A stretch of 15,188 nt of DNA from Promethearchaeota archaeon (GCA_016839425.1 JAEOUI010000074.1:1-15188); one strand, 5' to 3'. Positions 1 to 7,371 are shown, counted from the stretch's first letter. The notes: generated from the letters alone by a model not told the origin. A program made the numbers and translations.

Positions 1-334
1 ATGTGCATCAGCAGGACTTGTTGCTATCGAGCCTTTATGGGGTGTATCCTCCAAGGAATTGCCTTTAAAAATGCTTGAGGCGGGTTTTGAAATGATAATC
101 GTAAGTATAAAGAAAAGTTTAATTGGAGAGGAATGGCTTGGTCGTCCTTTTGATTCAGATTTTTTAACTTATATCGAAAGCAAAAGTGATATTGATCCCT
201 GTGGTGAAAAAGGAGAATTTCATACCGTAGTATTAAATTGTCCGATGTTTAAAAAAAAAATAGAAGTCGTAGAAACAAAGAAAACTGAGAATGAAAAATA
301 CTGGTTTTTAAATATCATAAAATGGACAACATGA
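1..334 (+). CDS. dph6: Diphthine--ammonia ligase (Dph6), C-terminal part
   Basis: The frame is already open at base 2, so the start lies outside the window and only about 110 C-terminal codons are present. The visible protein carries the hallmarks of the Dph6/DUF71 PP-loop family: AIEPLWG near the start, EEWLGR in the middle and the signature IDPCGEKGEFHT. Dph6 uses ATP and ammonium to amidate diphthine, the last step in making diphthamide on elongation factor 2, in the cytoplasm. The family is usually about 220-230 residues, so roughly half is seen; the ATP-binding PP-loop domain would lie upstream. The stop is at 332-334, and a HAD phosphatase gene begins 8 bp later, which suggests co-transcription. 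The family assignment is firm. A bacterial-type MJ0570-like paralogue with another substrate cannot be excluded from this half. Confidence 0.88.
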   Translation, partial: CASAGLVAIEPLWGVSSKELPLKMLEAGFEMIIVSIKKSLIGEEWLGRPFDSDFLTYIESKSDIDPCGEKGEFHTVVLNCPMFKKKIEVVETKKTENEKYWFLNIIKWTT

Positions 335-342
335 TGTAATTA

Positions 343-1032
343 ATGCCGTATGATTATTATATATTTGACTTGGACAATTGTTTGATTGGATATCCCAATC
401 GAAGAAGATTTATTGATGAAGTATTAAAAAAAACGCTTAAGAAATATCTTAAAGACATTCCTAAAAGACATGAAAGGAAAATTTTATTGAAACCTGGTAT
501 TGATATTAACGAAAAGTTACGAAATTGGGGCATTTTAGAACAAAAATTCTTTTGGATGAATTATGAACGCATTGGATTTCAGTATAGAAAAGATCTTACG
601 GATTCTGGAAAGATTTTCGTATTTCAAGATGTAAAACCAGTATTAAAATCATTAATACAGGCGAATAAAAAACTTGCAATTGTTTCTAACTCACCCCAAT
701 ATATTGTAGATTATTTTACGAAAAGATTTTGTTTAGATTTATTTTTCGAAGAAACTGTTGGAGTTGATTATAGTACGAATCAAAATAGTGCAAAACCTTC
801 TCCTGATGGAATAAATATGATTTTATATAAAATGGGTTATAAACAACAGAACTCGAAAGCGATATTGATTGGAGATTCAATAATTGATGTTATTGCTGCT
901 AAAAAAGCAAAAATAGCAGCTTGCCTCGTTAAAAGAAAAAAATTTTCCTATTATAAGAGTTTAAATAAATGGTCTTCCCAACCAGACATTCTAGTTAAAA
1001 ATCTTTATGATCTTATATCAATTTATTATTAA
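343..1032 (+). CDS. HAD-superfamily hydrolase (phosphoglycolate phosphatase-like)
   Basis: A 229-residue soluble protein with all four HAD motifs in order. Motif I is FDLDNCL, with nucleophile D9 and acid/base D11. Motif II is AIVSNS (S115). Motif III is the lysine of AKPSPDG (K151). Motif IV is LIGDSIIDV (D178, D182). The 80-90 residues between motifs I and II fit a helical C1 cap as in phosphoglycolate phosphatase and pyrimidine 5'-nucleotidases. Such enzymes remove phosphate from small metabolites through an Asp-phosphate intermediate and need Mg2+. The substrate cannot be read from sequence; the DLDNCL variant also occurs in pyrimidine nucleotidases. The ATG lies 8 bp after the dph6 stop with no clear ribosome-binding site, so translational coupling is plausible. 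The genes may simply share a transcript without a shared pathway. Confidence 0.85.
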   Translation: MPYDYYIFDLDNCLIGYPNRRRFIDEVLKKTLKKYLKDIPKRHERKILLKPGIDINEKLRNWGILEQKFFWMNYERIGFQYRKDLTDSGKIFVFQDVKPVLKSLIQANKKLAIVSNSPQYIVDYFTKRFCLDLFFEETVGVDYSTNQNSAKPSPDGINMILYKMGYKQQNSKAILIGDSIIDVIAAKKAKIAACLVKRKKFSYYKSLNKWSSQPDILVKNLYDLISIYY

Positions 1033-1135
1033 ATGTGTAACAATTTCATTAACGAGCTTTTCTATCTTAACCGTAAAAAAAATATATTCATATACTCACA
1101 ATTGTTCATGATTTAAAAGCAATTGATATGTTCTT

Positions 1136-1146
1136 AATTATATAAG
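1136..1146 (+). promoter_or_regulatory. TATA box for the 5'-nucleotidase-like gene
   Basis: AATTATATAAG lies in the 152-bp gap before the ATG at 1185. An archaeal TATA box places transcription start about 25 nt downstream, near 1167, which would leave a leader of roughly 18 nt. No Shine-Dalgarno-like sequence is seen at the normal distance. The rest of the gap (1033-1135) is AT-rich with no recognisable feature. Confidence 0.45.
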
Positions 1147-1184
1147 AAGGAAAAACAATACAAAACTCCTAATAAAAGATCTAT

Positions 1185-1766
1185 ATGGAAAAAAAAACGA
1201 TAGCTGTTGATATTGTAGGCGTTTTACTTGATGCGATAGCAAAGTTTATTGACGAGTTCAACGAAACTTATCATGCTAACAGAAAAAAAAGCGATATAAC
1301 CCGATGGGATTTTTATTTTGATTGGGATCTTTCCGAAAGCGAGTTTTTTGACTTGTTTTATACGACATACGAAAAAATGATGGAAATTCCGTTTATTGAT
1401 AAAAAAGCGCCTGATTATCTGAAAAAGTTATATAAAAATAACGAAGTTTCAATTCTTTCTGCGGGAGACCCTCGTTTTCGAACCAAATTACTTGAAAAAT
1501 TAAAGCATCACGAAATTTCAGAAGGTGTTCAATTTAAAGACCTTATCATCGTCCCAGAAAGACCCTGGGATCTAAAACTTTCTTACGACTTTGATATTTA
1601 TGTGGACGATAATCCCAACCTTGTCGAACCCATTAAAAAGATGAGCGGAAAATCGTTATTATTATTCGATCAACCTTGGAACCAAAAAAGCACTTGCAAA
1701 GAAAATGTCGTGCGCGTTTATGATTGGAACGATGTTTACGAAACAATTAAAGGTTTAGAAAAATAA
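1185..1766 (+). CDS. 5'(3')-deoxyribonucleotidase-like HAD protein with altered DxD motif
   Basis: A 193-residue protein laid out like the NT5C/5' nucleotidase type C branch of the HAD superfamily. Motif I is VDIVGVLLD (D9), followed by a short helical cap with aromatic TRWDFYF. Motif II is SILSAGD (S92), the motif III lysine is in WDLKLS (K131), and motif IV is IYVDDNP (D141, D142). In this family motif I normally reads DxDGVxxD, where the second Asp is the general acid/base. Here residue 11 is Val (codon gta), while the nucleophile and the other motifs are kept. The protein may therefore be a slow or inactive phosphatase, a binding or regulatory protein, or use another acid/base residue. 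Other HAD branches also replace this Asp (phosphonatases, ATPases, dehalogenases). It is transcribed separately from the upstream HAD gene. The fold call is good; activity is uncertain. Confidence 0.8.
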   Translation: MEKKTIAVDIVGVLLDAIAKFIDEFNETYHANRKKSDITRWDFYFDWDLSESEFFDLFYTTYEKMMEIPFIDKKAPDYLKKLYKNNEVSILSAGDPRFRTKLLEKLKHHEISEGVQFKDLIIVPERPWDLKLSYDFDIYVDDNPNLVEPIKKMSGKSLLLFDQPWNQKSTCKENVVRVYDWNDVYETIKGLEK

Positions 1767-1794
1767 ATAGAAGGTTCCTTGAGAGAAAATGATT

Positions 1795-2307
1795 TTAAGG
1801 GAAATTAAATCCATTGTCTAATAATATCTTACAAGCCATCCGCGCTACATTTCCCACGAGTTTCGGACAATGTTCCAAAAGCCCCCCAGGCGCCATTGCG
1901 TTTTTCAATTCATCTGGATCCCACATATTCCAGGTTTTCCCGGTTAGCGAAATCTGGACATCATGGCAACGACAGGAATCATATTCTTGACAATATTGGT
2001 CGTGTAATTGCTTAACGAGCATATAGGATTTTATAGGCTTTTGAATATCTTTAAAATCTTTTCTTTCTCGTCCAAACAGGAATCCGATTACCATAGAAGC
2101 TCCTACGAGAGCTCCACAGGATCCATCTCCCGTTAGACCAAGCCCATCTGCCAAACCACTAGCTGATTTAAATACATCTTCGTTCCAGATCTCTAAAGTA
2201 TCAAATATTGCCGCTATAACGCTCTGCGCACAGCCAGTATTTTTTCTTTCGTATTCTTGTCCAAGATCAAACGCTTTTTGTAATATATCTTCTTCTCTAC
2301 ATGTCAT
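1795..2307 (-). CDS. C_GCAxxG_C_C family putative redox protein
   Basis: A cysteine-rich protein matching the C_GCAxxG_C_C family (PF09719-like). It has NTGCAQSV (C26), the central GSCGALVGA (C64), YCQEY (C106) and SCRCHD (C112, C114), plus later cysteines at 147 and 159. The conserved cysteines are thought to bind a redox cofactor or form redox-active disulfides; the biochemical role is not established. The frame stays open to an upstream ATG at 2352, adding 15 basic residues (MKILIYTKLKRVSTK). I prefer the ATG at 2307 because the family begins close to this point and TATA-like sequences at 2365-2374 and about 2336-2345 would start the transcript at or downstream of 2352. The C-terminal part after residue 115 (LTGKTWNMWDP) is longer than in minimal members. 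The gene has its own promoter region, 148 bp after the winged-helix gene. Confidence 0.75.
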   Translation of the reverse strand: MTCREEDILQKAFDLGQEYERKNTGCAQSVIAAIFDTLEIWNEDVFKSASGLADGLGLTGDGSCGALVGASMVIGFLFGRERKDFKDIQKPIKSYMLVKQLHDQYCQEYDSCRCHDVQISLTGKTWNMWDPDELKNAMAPGGLLEHCPKLVGNVARMACKILLDNGFNFP

Positions 2308-2364
2308 TTTCGTACTAACTCTCTTAAGTTTGGTGTATATTAATATTTTCAACTTTAGTTTCTT

Positions 2365-2374
2365 AAATATATTT
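2365..2374 (-). promoter_or_regulatory. TATA box for the C_GCAxxG_C_C gene
   Basis: On the minus strand this reads AAATATATTT. Transcription would be expected about 25 nt downstream, near 2343. That is inside the extended reading frame and supports use of the internal ATG at 2307. A second AT-rich element (TATTAATATA, about 2336-2345) could serve instead. Confidence 0.4.
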
Positions 2375-2455
2375 CGAACTCAATATGAAACAAGAGCATT
2401 TAAAGAAAATTAAAGTTAAAAAATTCTATCCTTCATTATTATTTTCAGATCTTTC

Positions 2456-2740
2456 CTATTTTAAAAGGTGTCCACAAGTATCATCCATTTTTTTGGCAAT
2501 CTTGTCCCTATCCTTCCACGCAATCCATGTGTTTCCCGATTTTTCGAAGTTCAACCCAATATATTCATCTTTAAGCTGTTCAAGAGTCCTTCGCACGAAT
2601 GTCCAAGATAAAGCCGTTTTTTCCACGACTTCTGCTATGGCAACGGGTTTATTCGTATCCAAGGAGTTCAAGAAGTCAAGTATCTTCTCAATGCCCGTCT
2701 TAGGGGCGTTATCTTCGTGTTTAATATCGTTCGTCTTCAT
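2456..2740 (-). CDS. Small winged helix-turn-helix protein
   Basis: A 94-residue protein that reads as a single winged-helix domain. A first helix (GIEKILDFLNSL) is followed by a helix-turn-helix (AIAEVVEKTALSWTFVRRTL, about residues 36-55), a linker helix (EQLKDEY) and a short wing strand (FEKSGNTWIAW). This resembles MarR/ArsR-like archaeal regulators, but no family is assigned. It probably binds DNA as a dimer; its targets are unknown. ATG at 2740 is chosen over an adjacent in-frame GTG at 2743. It follows the Roadblock gene by 46 bp on the same strand, so the two are probably co-transcribed. A longer frame on the opposite strand looks like a shadow because its protein has no domain logic. 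Confidence 0.7.
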   Translation of the reverse strand: MKTNDIKHEDNAPKTGIEKILDFLNSLDTNKPVAIAEVVEKTALSWTFVRRTLEQLKDEYIGLNFEKSGNTWIAWKDRDKIAKKMDDTCGHLLK

Positions 2741-2786
2741 CACTTCTTTTGAAAATAATTGAGCCGATATTCAAAAAAATCTATAA

Positions 2787-3419
2787 TTAATTCTCGAGTT
2801 TTTGAATTGTAACTTTTTGCTCGTCGTAGAACACATCTACATTATTTTCTTTCAAGTATAAATCAACTTCAAGCTTGAAGGAAGGTAGTCCATCCTGACT
2901 ATTCGTTAGTAGGTTTGATTCGAAAAATTCAGGAAGGCGATTTCTTTCAATAGACAAGCGAGAAGTATTGTTTTCTTTCATGATTATCAAGATCTTTCTG
3001 TAAGCACGATCAATCTCTTCCGTGGTCAGCTCTCTAGAGTACATTTTCGATACTTCGTTGCATGTAGATTGCACATTTAACAATATCATTCCAAGGCTCG
3101 GTTCGGGCTTTGTAAGCACGCAAAGTATTGTGTCGTTTTCCGCTCTCGATATCAAGATGTTTCCCTCGTTTGCTTCAATGAGCACGCTCTTGAGTGCGCC
3201 ACGCGATAGTTGTCGGACCGAACGTTCTGCAAAAGATTGCACAGCAGCCATCATTGCCCCTAATAAAGCGTCGTCAATATCCTTAGAAAAAGTAGAAGCA
3301 ATTGGCATCCCCTCAAGCGAGACAATTGCGGCACCAATAAGGTCCGCATTGTTGCTCAAGAGTTTTTTTAAACAATCCGTAAGAGCCGTTAGAAGCACGT
3401 GGAATTTCTGATTAATCAT
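2787..3419 (-). CDS. Roadblock/LC7-domain protein with C-terminal extension
   Basis: Residues about 8-125 have the Roadblock/LC7 pattern: an N-terminal helix, GAAIVSLEGMPIAST (the strand-turn-strand typical of these domains), a long helix (LGAMMAAVQSFAERS), then strands SVLIEANEGNILISR and TILCVLTKPEPSLGMIL. An extension of roughly 85 residues follows: a helix (TTEEIDRAYRKILIIM) and a charged tail ending in likely strands. Roadblock proteins form dimers that bind or regulate small Ras-like GTPases, as in the Ragulator and MglB systems, and they are very numerous in Asgard archaea. No GTPase gene is visible in this window. The frame can start at a TTG at 3428, but the ATG at 3419 is chosen; it lies about 8 nt after the predicted transcript start. 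A winged-helix gene follows by 46 bp. Confidence 0.85.
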   Translation of the reverse strand: MINQKFHVLLTALTDCLKKLLSNNADLIGAAIVSLEGMPIASTFSKDIDDALLGAMMAAVQSFAERSVRQLSRGALKSVLIEANEGNILISRAENDTILCVLTKPEPSLGMILLNVQSTCNEVSKMYSRELTTEEIDRAYRKILIIMKENNTSRLSIERNRLPEFFESNLLTNSQDGLPSFKLEVDLYLKENNVDVFYDEQKVTIQKLEN

Positions 3420-3448
3420 GGTGAACAATATAAATAATTAAGAGTATG

Positions 3449-3456
3449 ATTTTATA
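3449..3456 (-). promoter_or_regulatory. TATA box for the Roadblock gene
   Basis: The minus strand reads TATAAAAT. A start about 25 nt downstream falls near 3427, giving an 8-nt leader before the ATG at 3419. The rest of the 3420-3561 gap is very AT-rich, with further TATA-like runs (for example 3471-3483), so a second start is possible. Confidence 0.45.
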
Positions 3457-3561
3457 GTTTGTCATGAAATTATATAAATATATACATCAATCATTAATTT
3501 CTTAAAACAAATATATAAGTTTAGGAAAAGAACATTGATATAAATTGTAAATAAAGTAAAT

Positions 3562-3987
3562 TTAAAACTTTGAAGCGAAATCGTGCATTTTTTTATGAAT
3601 GGATTTTCCCTTCATTGACAAGATATTATCGGCTTCAGATTCAAATTTTACATAAATGGCAGGATTGTTTTCTGTTTTAATCAAGTCCATTTGAAAAAGT
3701 TCAAAAAACTTATCACTAAATGTCTTTGATATCTTTTCCAATTTCGAGCTTTTCAATTCGTCGTGTTGATAGACGAATAAAATTTCATTTATGACAGAAA
3801 GATAATAGGTGTCCTTACCCAGAATTACTTGTTGAAGGACACCTCCGGATATATTTTCAGCAAAACTGTTGAGGCCTTCAATGAGAGCTGAAAATCGGTC
3901 GCTTTCAATGTTTTTTTCACCGTATTGTCTGGAAAAAATACATGTTCCTTTTTTAATGATGAAGACGGCGTTTATCAAGATTTTCAC
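3562..3987 (-). CDS. Longin-like domain protein
   Basis: A 141-residue protein whose first 110 residues follow the longin/profilin-like order. There are two N-terminal strands (ILINAVFIIKKGTCIFSRQYG), a helix (FSALIEGLNSFAENISG), three strands (LQQVILGKDTYYLSVINEILFVYQ, listed in pieces), then a helix (KLEKISKTFSDKFFELFQ) and a charged C-terminal tail. The NAVFII..G..IFSR.YG opening is typical of longin-type proteins found in Asgard archaea. In eukaryotes these domains belong to SNAREs, adaptors, SRX and TRAPP and interact with GTPases or membranes. The first codon is GTG (3985-3987); no ATG is close by. It starts 12 bp after the membrane-protein gene ends, so the two are almost certainly co-transcribed and may act together at the membrane. 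The superfamily call rests on pattern, not on a search. Confidence 0.65.
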   Translation of the reverse strand: MKILINAVFIIKKGTCIFSRQYGEKNIESDRFSALIEGLNSFAENISGGVLQQVILGKDTYYLSVINEILFVYQHDELKSSKLEKISKTFSDKFFELFQMDLIKTENNPAIYVKFESEADNILSMKGKSIHKKMHDFASKF

Positions 3988-3999
3988 ATCCTAACGATT

Positions 4000-4818
4000 T
4001 TATGGACTTTTGGCTTTTATTTCGTAAGGCATGACTACATATCCAAGAAGAATAAACGACAAAGATATATTAAATAGAAAGAACCAAAAGAAATATAGTT
4101 CTATCACTTCAGGTTTATACCAAGGGGCCCACGCCATATAAGTAATTCCCAATAAGGTAAATCCCAACGATATTATTTTTGCGCTCGTAATTTTCATTTG
4201 TCTTCCATATAGGAAGAAACTATATGCGATAGTAGAACACAATGGACACCAGAAAGTATAAAGAAACAACGCAAAAGTTTGATTGATTTCACCGATAATC
4301 AATAAACCTATAGAGAAAATTAAATACCCTAAAATGAGGAAGATAATGGCCGGAAGATATTGTAATACTTTAGACTCCGTGAGGATTTTAGCGATACCAA
4401 CATACATCAATGCAACCCATAAAATTTGGAAATTTCTCCAGATAAAAAAGATCTGAGGATCTCTCATATTTGCCCACTCAATGCCAAAACTACTCAATAG
4501 AATCCCGATAAAAACAATTCCATACAAGAGGAACGCCAAGGACCATAATAATGTCGATGTGTTCTTCCTTCCTGTTTTTAGCCACCTTCCCAATAAATAA
4601 CTACCAATAACATACAGAAATACGATAGTTTGAGTAGAAAGTCCAAAAACTGCGAAATTGATGGAACTCATATCTGGATTTAATTCTGATATTCCTGGTA
4701 AATAAAATCCTGGATCTGTGAGATAAGCAATGGCAATTAATGTGTCTATAACAACTATAATATACAGTACAATTATGAAAGCCAAGTGTTTTTTTATTAA
4801 ATCTGCAATTTTACTCAT
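4000..4818 (-). CDS. Eight-helix integral membrane protein of unknown function
   Basis: A 272-residue hydrophobic protein not recognised as any named family. Eight membrane segments can be placed at about residues 12-32, 54-77, 88-110, 122-145, 154-176, 181-204, 212-233 and 238-263, with short charged loops such as LGRWLKTGRKN and YGRQMK. There is no cleavable signal peptide and no soluble domain. Aromatic and polar residues in helices 6-7 (WCPLC, YMAWAPWY) could line a ligand or cofactor site. The architecture resembles sensory input modules that precede signalling domains, but here the module stands alone. The longin-like gene follows after 12 bp, suggesting a receptor or anchor for that protein. 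A TATA-like TTTATTTAAA (minus strand, 4835-4844) sits about 22 nt upstream of the ATG, so the transcript may be leaderless. Confidence 0.75.
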   Translation of the reverse strand: MSKIADLIKKHLAFIIVLYIIVVIDTLIAIAYLTDPGFYLPGISELNPDMSSINFAVFGLSTQTIVFLYVIGSYLLGRWLKTGRKNTSTLLWSLAFLLYGIVFIGILLSSFGIEWANMRDPQIFFIWRNFQILWVALMYVGIAKILTESKVLQYLPAIIFLILGYLIFSIGLLIIGEINQTFALFLYTFWCPLCSTIAYSFFLYGRQMKITSAKIISLGFTLLGITYMAWAPWYKPEVIELYFFWFFLFNISLSFILLGYVVMPYEIKAKSP

Positions 4819-4920
4819 TTTTCATCGTATAGAGTTTAAATAAAAATATTTTAAATTATAATCTTACAGCATATATTTATAATTTTTTTAAAAAATAAAA
4901 AATGAAGAAGTGAGGTAAAT

Positions 4921-6108
4921 TTATTTTTCCATTTCGAGAAATTTCCCAGATTTCAAGGTTTCACACGGTTTTGCATATTGTTTTCCTGATCGTTCCACGA
5001 AGTCTTCCAAGAGTTTTATCCATTCTTTATATTTATCCTTACCTAATTCAAAAGGGCCAGGCATGTCCATTCCGGCAACCATTGTCTCATCTATGTCAGA
5101 ATAGTTTTTAACCACGCCTTCTTCTAATAAACGGCATCCTTCGTTGAGTTGTAATGCCATATAAAGTTCGTAATTAAAAAGACCTGCTTTTTTCGATTTA
5201 TCCAGTTCTAACTTACCGTCCACCCATTCAAAAAGCCCTTTTCCAGTCTTTTTGCCTAGATTTCCTTCTTTCAGTAGTTTGGTTATTGTCTTGCCTGGAG
5301 CAAATTCGGGAGAAAGAGTTTCTGAAAAATATTTCATGACATTAGAGACAGTATCTATTCCAAAGTAATCCCATTTTGCGTAAGGTCCTAAGTAGGTGAC
5401 TTCTCCAAGATCAGCATCGACTTGCTCTATCGGTATGTTGTTATCCATTGCGTAGTCCAATAACCAGCTTAAATACAAGTTAGTTGCGATCGTGAGTCGA
5501 TTAACAATGAATCCTGGTCGATCTTTATGTATCACGGGAAGAAATCGTTTTCCTTTCATAGCAGGAAGTCTTTTTCCAACTTCCAGTGTTATTTCTACGG
5601 TTTCTTCTGAAGTTTCTTGTCCTTTTATTATTTCAATCAATCTTAATAAAGGAATAGGTGTAAAAAAATGCATGCCAATGACTTTATCGGGTCTTCCCGA
5701 ATGCTCCGCAATTTGCGTGATGCTCATCGTGGAAGTGTTCGTTGATAATATCGCGTGTTTGGGACTTAATTCTCCGAGTTGCTTGAAAATATCCTGCTTT
5801 AAGGACATTATTTCGGGTACGGATTCTATGACGAAATCGGTAGTTTTTACGGCTTCGCCCACATCTCTAACGGTGTGAAGTCTTTTCATCAGCAAGTCTG
5901 GTGTGAATCCTTCTTTTAATTTATTTTTCGAATGAAGTTTTTCCAGACCACTCTCAATGTATTTTCGAGCTTTATTAATCGTTTCTTCAGACCTGCTATA
6001 AAGGAACACATTTTCAAAACCACCCATGAGCGCGACCTGAGCGATTTCTCGACCCATTACGCCCGATCCAAGCACCGTAATTGTTTTTAGATTATCAATG
6101 TTAGCCAT
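4921..6108 (-). CDS. 3-hydroxyacyl-CoA dehydrogenase, two-domain form
   Basis: A 395-residue NAD-dependent dehydrogenase that oxidises 3-hydroxyacyl-CoA to 3-ketoacyl-CoA in fatty-acid beta-oxidation, or runs in reverse. The N-terminal Rossmann domain has VLGSGVMGREIA (residues 12-23), and STNTSTMSI carries the active-site Ser/Asn region. The catalytic pair is H147 in GMHFFTP and E159 in LIEII. The C-terminal domain opens with DRPGFIVNRL (N203). A second 3HCDH-type repeat covers about 310-395 (MPGPFELG), so the protein is longer than the 280-residue short-chain enzymes. It lacks the crotonase (enoyl-CoA hydratase) domain fused to it in many archaea, so a separate hydratase would be needed. 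A TATA-like element sits 24 nt before the ATG. No other beta-oxidation gene is in the window. Confidence 0.92.
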   Translation of the reverse strand: MANIDNLKTITVLGSGVMGREIAQVALMGGFENVFLYSRSEETINKARKYIESGLEKLHSKNKLKEGFTPDLLMKRLHTVRDVGEAVKTTDFVIESVPEIMSLKQDIFKQLGELSPKHAILSTNTSTMSITQIAEHSGRPDKVIGMHFFTPIPLLRLIEIIKGQETSEETVEITLEVGKRLPAMKGKRFLPVIHKDRPGFIVNRLTIATNLYLSWLLDYAMDNNIPIEQVDADLGEVTYLGPYAKWDYFGIDTVSNVMKYFSETLSPEFAPGKTITKLLKEGNLGKKTGKGLFEWVDGKLELDKSKKAGLFNYELYMALQLNEGCRLLEEGVVKNYSDIDETMVAGMDMPGPFELGKDKYKEWIKLLEDFVERSGKQYAKPCETLKSGKFLEMEK

Positions 6109-6127
6109 AAATAGGTTTTACCTTGCA

Positions 6128-6138
6128 TATTTTAAAAA
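6128..6138 (-). promoter_or_regulatory. TATA-like element for the hydroxyacyl-CoA dehydrogenase gene
   Basis: The minus strand reads TTTTTAAAATA, centred about 24 nt before the ATG at 6108. This predicts a transcript starting almost at the start codon, a leaderless mRNA, and no Shine-Dalgarno sequence is present. Confidence 0.4.
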
Positions 6139-6196
6139 TTTTTTTAAGTAAATTAAAATAAATCCTATTTAGAATTATAAAAATATTCATTATCAT

Positions 6197-7240
6197 TTAT
6201 GTTATAATTAGAACGCCCCAAGATATTAACATTGTGGCGATCCCTAAAAAGATTGATATTGGAAGCCCAGGAAGGATTCTATTTCTTTTTAATCCTGAAA
6301 TAGTAATGCCGGTACCAATCATCACGGCAATTGCTGTCAATATCATGACAATGAGTTCGCCTGTAAACAAGAAAGCGCTTGAAGTAAGCATGCTATAAAA
6401 GGCTAGATCGCCTATTCCAATTTCCAACTTTTCTGCGGCATATTCAGCTTTTCCAGATTTTATTTTTTCACGTTCGTCCAAATCATCTTCTTCGATATCC
6501 TCTCTATTGGATACAAGATCCATCATTTCTTTGATAGGGCCCTTTTTATAAAGAACGGCAAAAATATCCCAAAGTGAAATTCCAATTAATATGGCGAGAT
6601 TCGTCCACAAGGGCATTATTACAGCCAATATTGCCCCCGTCAATAATCCTATGTAAAGAACAACGAAATTTTTTGTATACACCGATTCTGAAGCGAGATA
6701 TTGATATACCATATATATGGCAAAGATAGCTGAAAGAATGAGTAATTCAATATCAATTACAGAATATATCTTGAATAGTTGGGGAAATTCTTGTATGATT
6801 AGAAAAGCAATTACTGACCCAAAAAAATATGTTAAGGTAAATCCCAACAAGCAAAAACTGAAAGCAAATACATATTTTAAAACACCGATACCCTTTTTCT
6901 TAGCAAAGTATATCATAATAAAAGCCGAAATTATGGCGGTTCCGATGAATATAAGGCCATTTAATAGTCCAATAAAAGGATCGGAGCCACCACCAGGAAT
7001 GTATCCTTGGTCTATTTGAATCCCTGCCTCGATGTAAGTTAAATAAGATAATATGCCTGCAAATAGAACAACGAGTATTATCGGTAGTGCATAATATTTC
7101 CTAGTAATCCTATAGGTAGGAAAGAAATTTGGAATAGTGCCTTTTTCGATTTTTTCAACTTTGGCTTCAGCCTGTTCAATAGCTTCCTTCTCAAGGGAGG
7201 GTTCTACTGGGTCTTTTGAATTCTCGTGATCGTTTGACAT
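6197..7240 (-). CDS. Presenilin-like intramembrane aspartyl protease (A22/PSH)
   Basis: A 347-residue membrane protein with about nine membrane helices (roughly 50-69, 88-112, 120-149, 160-181, 190-208, 211-231, 273-293, 293-314, 326-346), the presenilin count. The two catalytic aspartates are D225 in ISLWDIFAVL (helix 6) and D278 in GIGDLAFYS, the GxGD motif of helix 7. The third motif, normally PAL, appears as LPGLPISI at 323-330. KKGP after the first Asp, GDLAFYS and LPxLPISI resemble eukaryotic presenilin more than signal peptide peptidase. The usual Tyr before the first Asp is Trp. Residues 1-46 are a charged cytosolic tail; the helix 6-7 loop (about 240-270) is short and acidic. Such enzymes cleave membrane-spanning helices. 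Substrates are unknown. It has its own upstream region and faces the divergent archaemetzincin gene. Confidence 0.9.
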   Translation of the reverse strand: MSNDHENSKDPVEPSLEKEAIEQAEAKVEKIEKGTIPNFFPTYRITRKYYALPIILVVLFAGILSYLTYIEAGIQIDQGYIPGGGSDPFIGLLNGLIFIGTAIISAFIMIYFAKKKGIGVLKYVFAFSFCLLGFTLTYFFGSVIAFLIIQEFPQLFKIYSVIDIELLILSAIFAIYMVYQYLASESVYTKNFVVLYIGLLTGAILAVIMPLWTNLAILIGISLWDIFAVLYKKGPIKEMMDLVSNREDIEEDDLDEREKIKSGKAEYAAEKLEIGIGDLAFYSMLTSSAFLFTGELIVMILTAIAVMIGTGITISGLKRNRILPGLPISIFLGIATMLISWGVLIIT

Positions 7241-7371
7241 CTAACTTATAAAGAAAAATTTAGTCTAATTTACTATAGATTGTGATGGATGATTTATAAC
7301 CTTTTGAATTCATAAATCATAATCATTACATAATATATAAATATTAAATCAAACGAGCTCGTAATAAAACA

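Noticed and set aside
1795..2352. Longer start for the C_GCAxxG_C_C gene at 2352
   Set aside because: The extra 15 residues are basic and unlike the family's start, and predicted transcript starts fall downstream of 2352; ATG 2307 fits better.
2385..2762. A 125-codon plus-strand frame opposite the winged-helix gene
   Set aside because: The translation is Ser/Phe-rich with no domain pattern, and it mirrors a convincing minus-strand helix-turn-helix protein.
3022..3411. A 129-codon plus-strand frame opposite the Roadblock gene
   Set aside because: It is the antisense of a clear Roadblock domain, and its composition does not resemble a folded protein.
3471..3520. AT-rich near-repeats resembling an origin or repeat array
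   Set aside because: They are ordinary TATA-like runs without regular repeat units or flanking replication genes.
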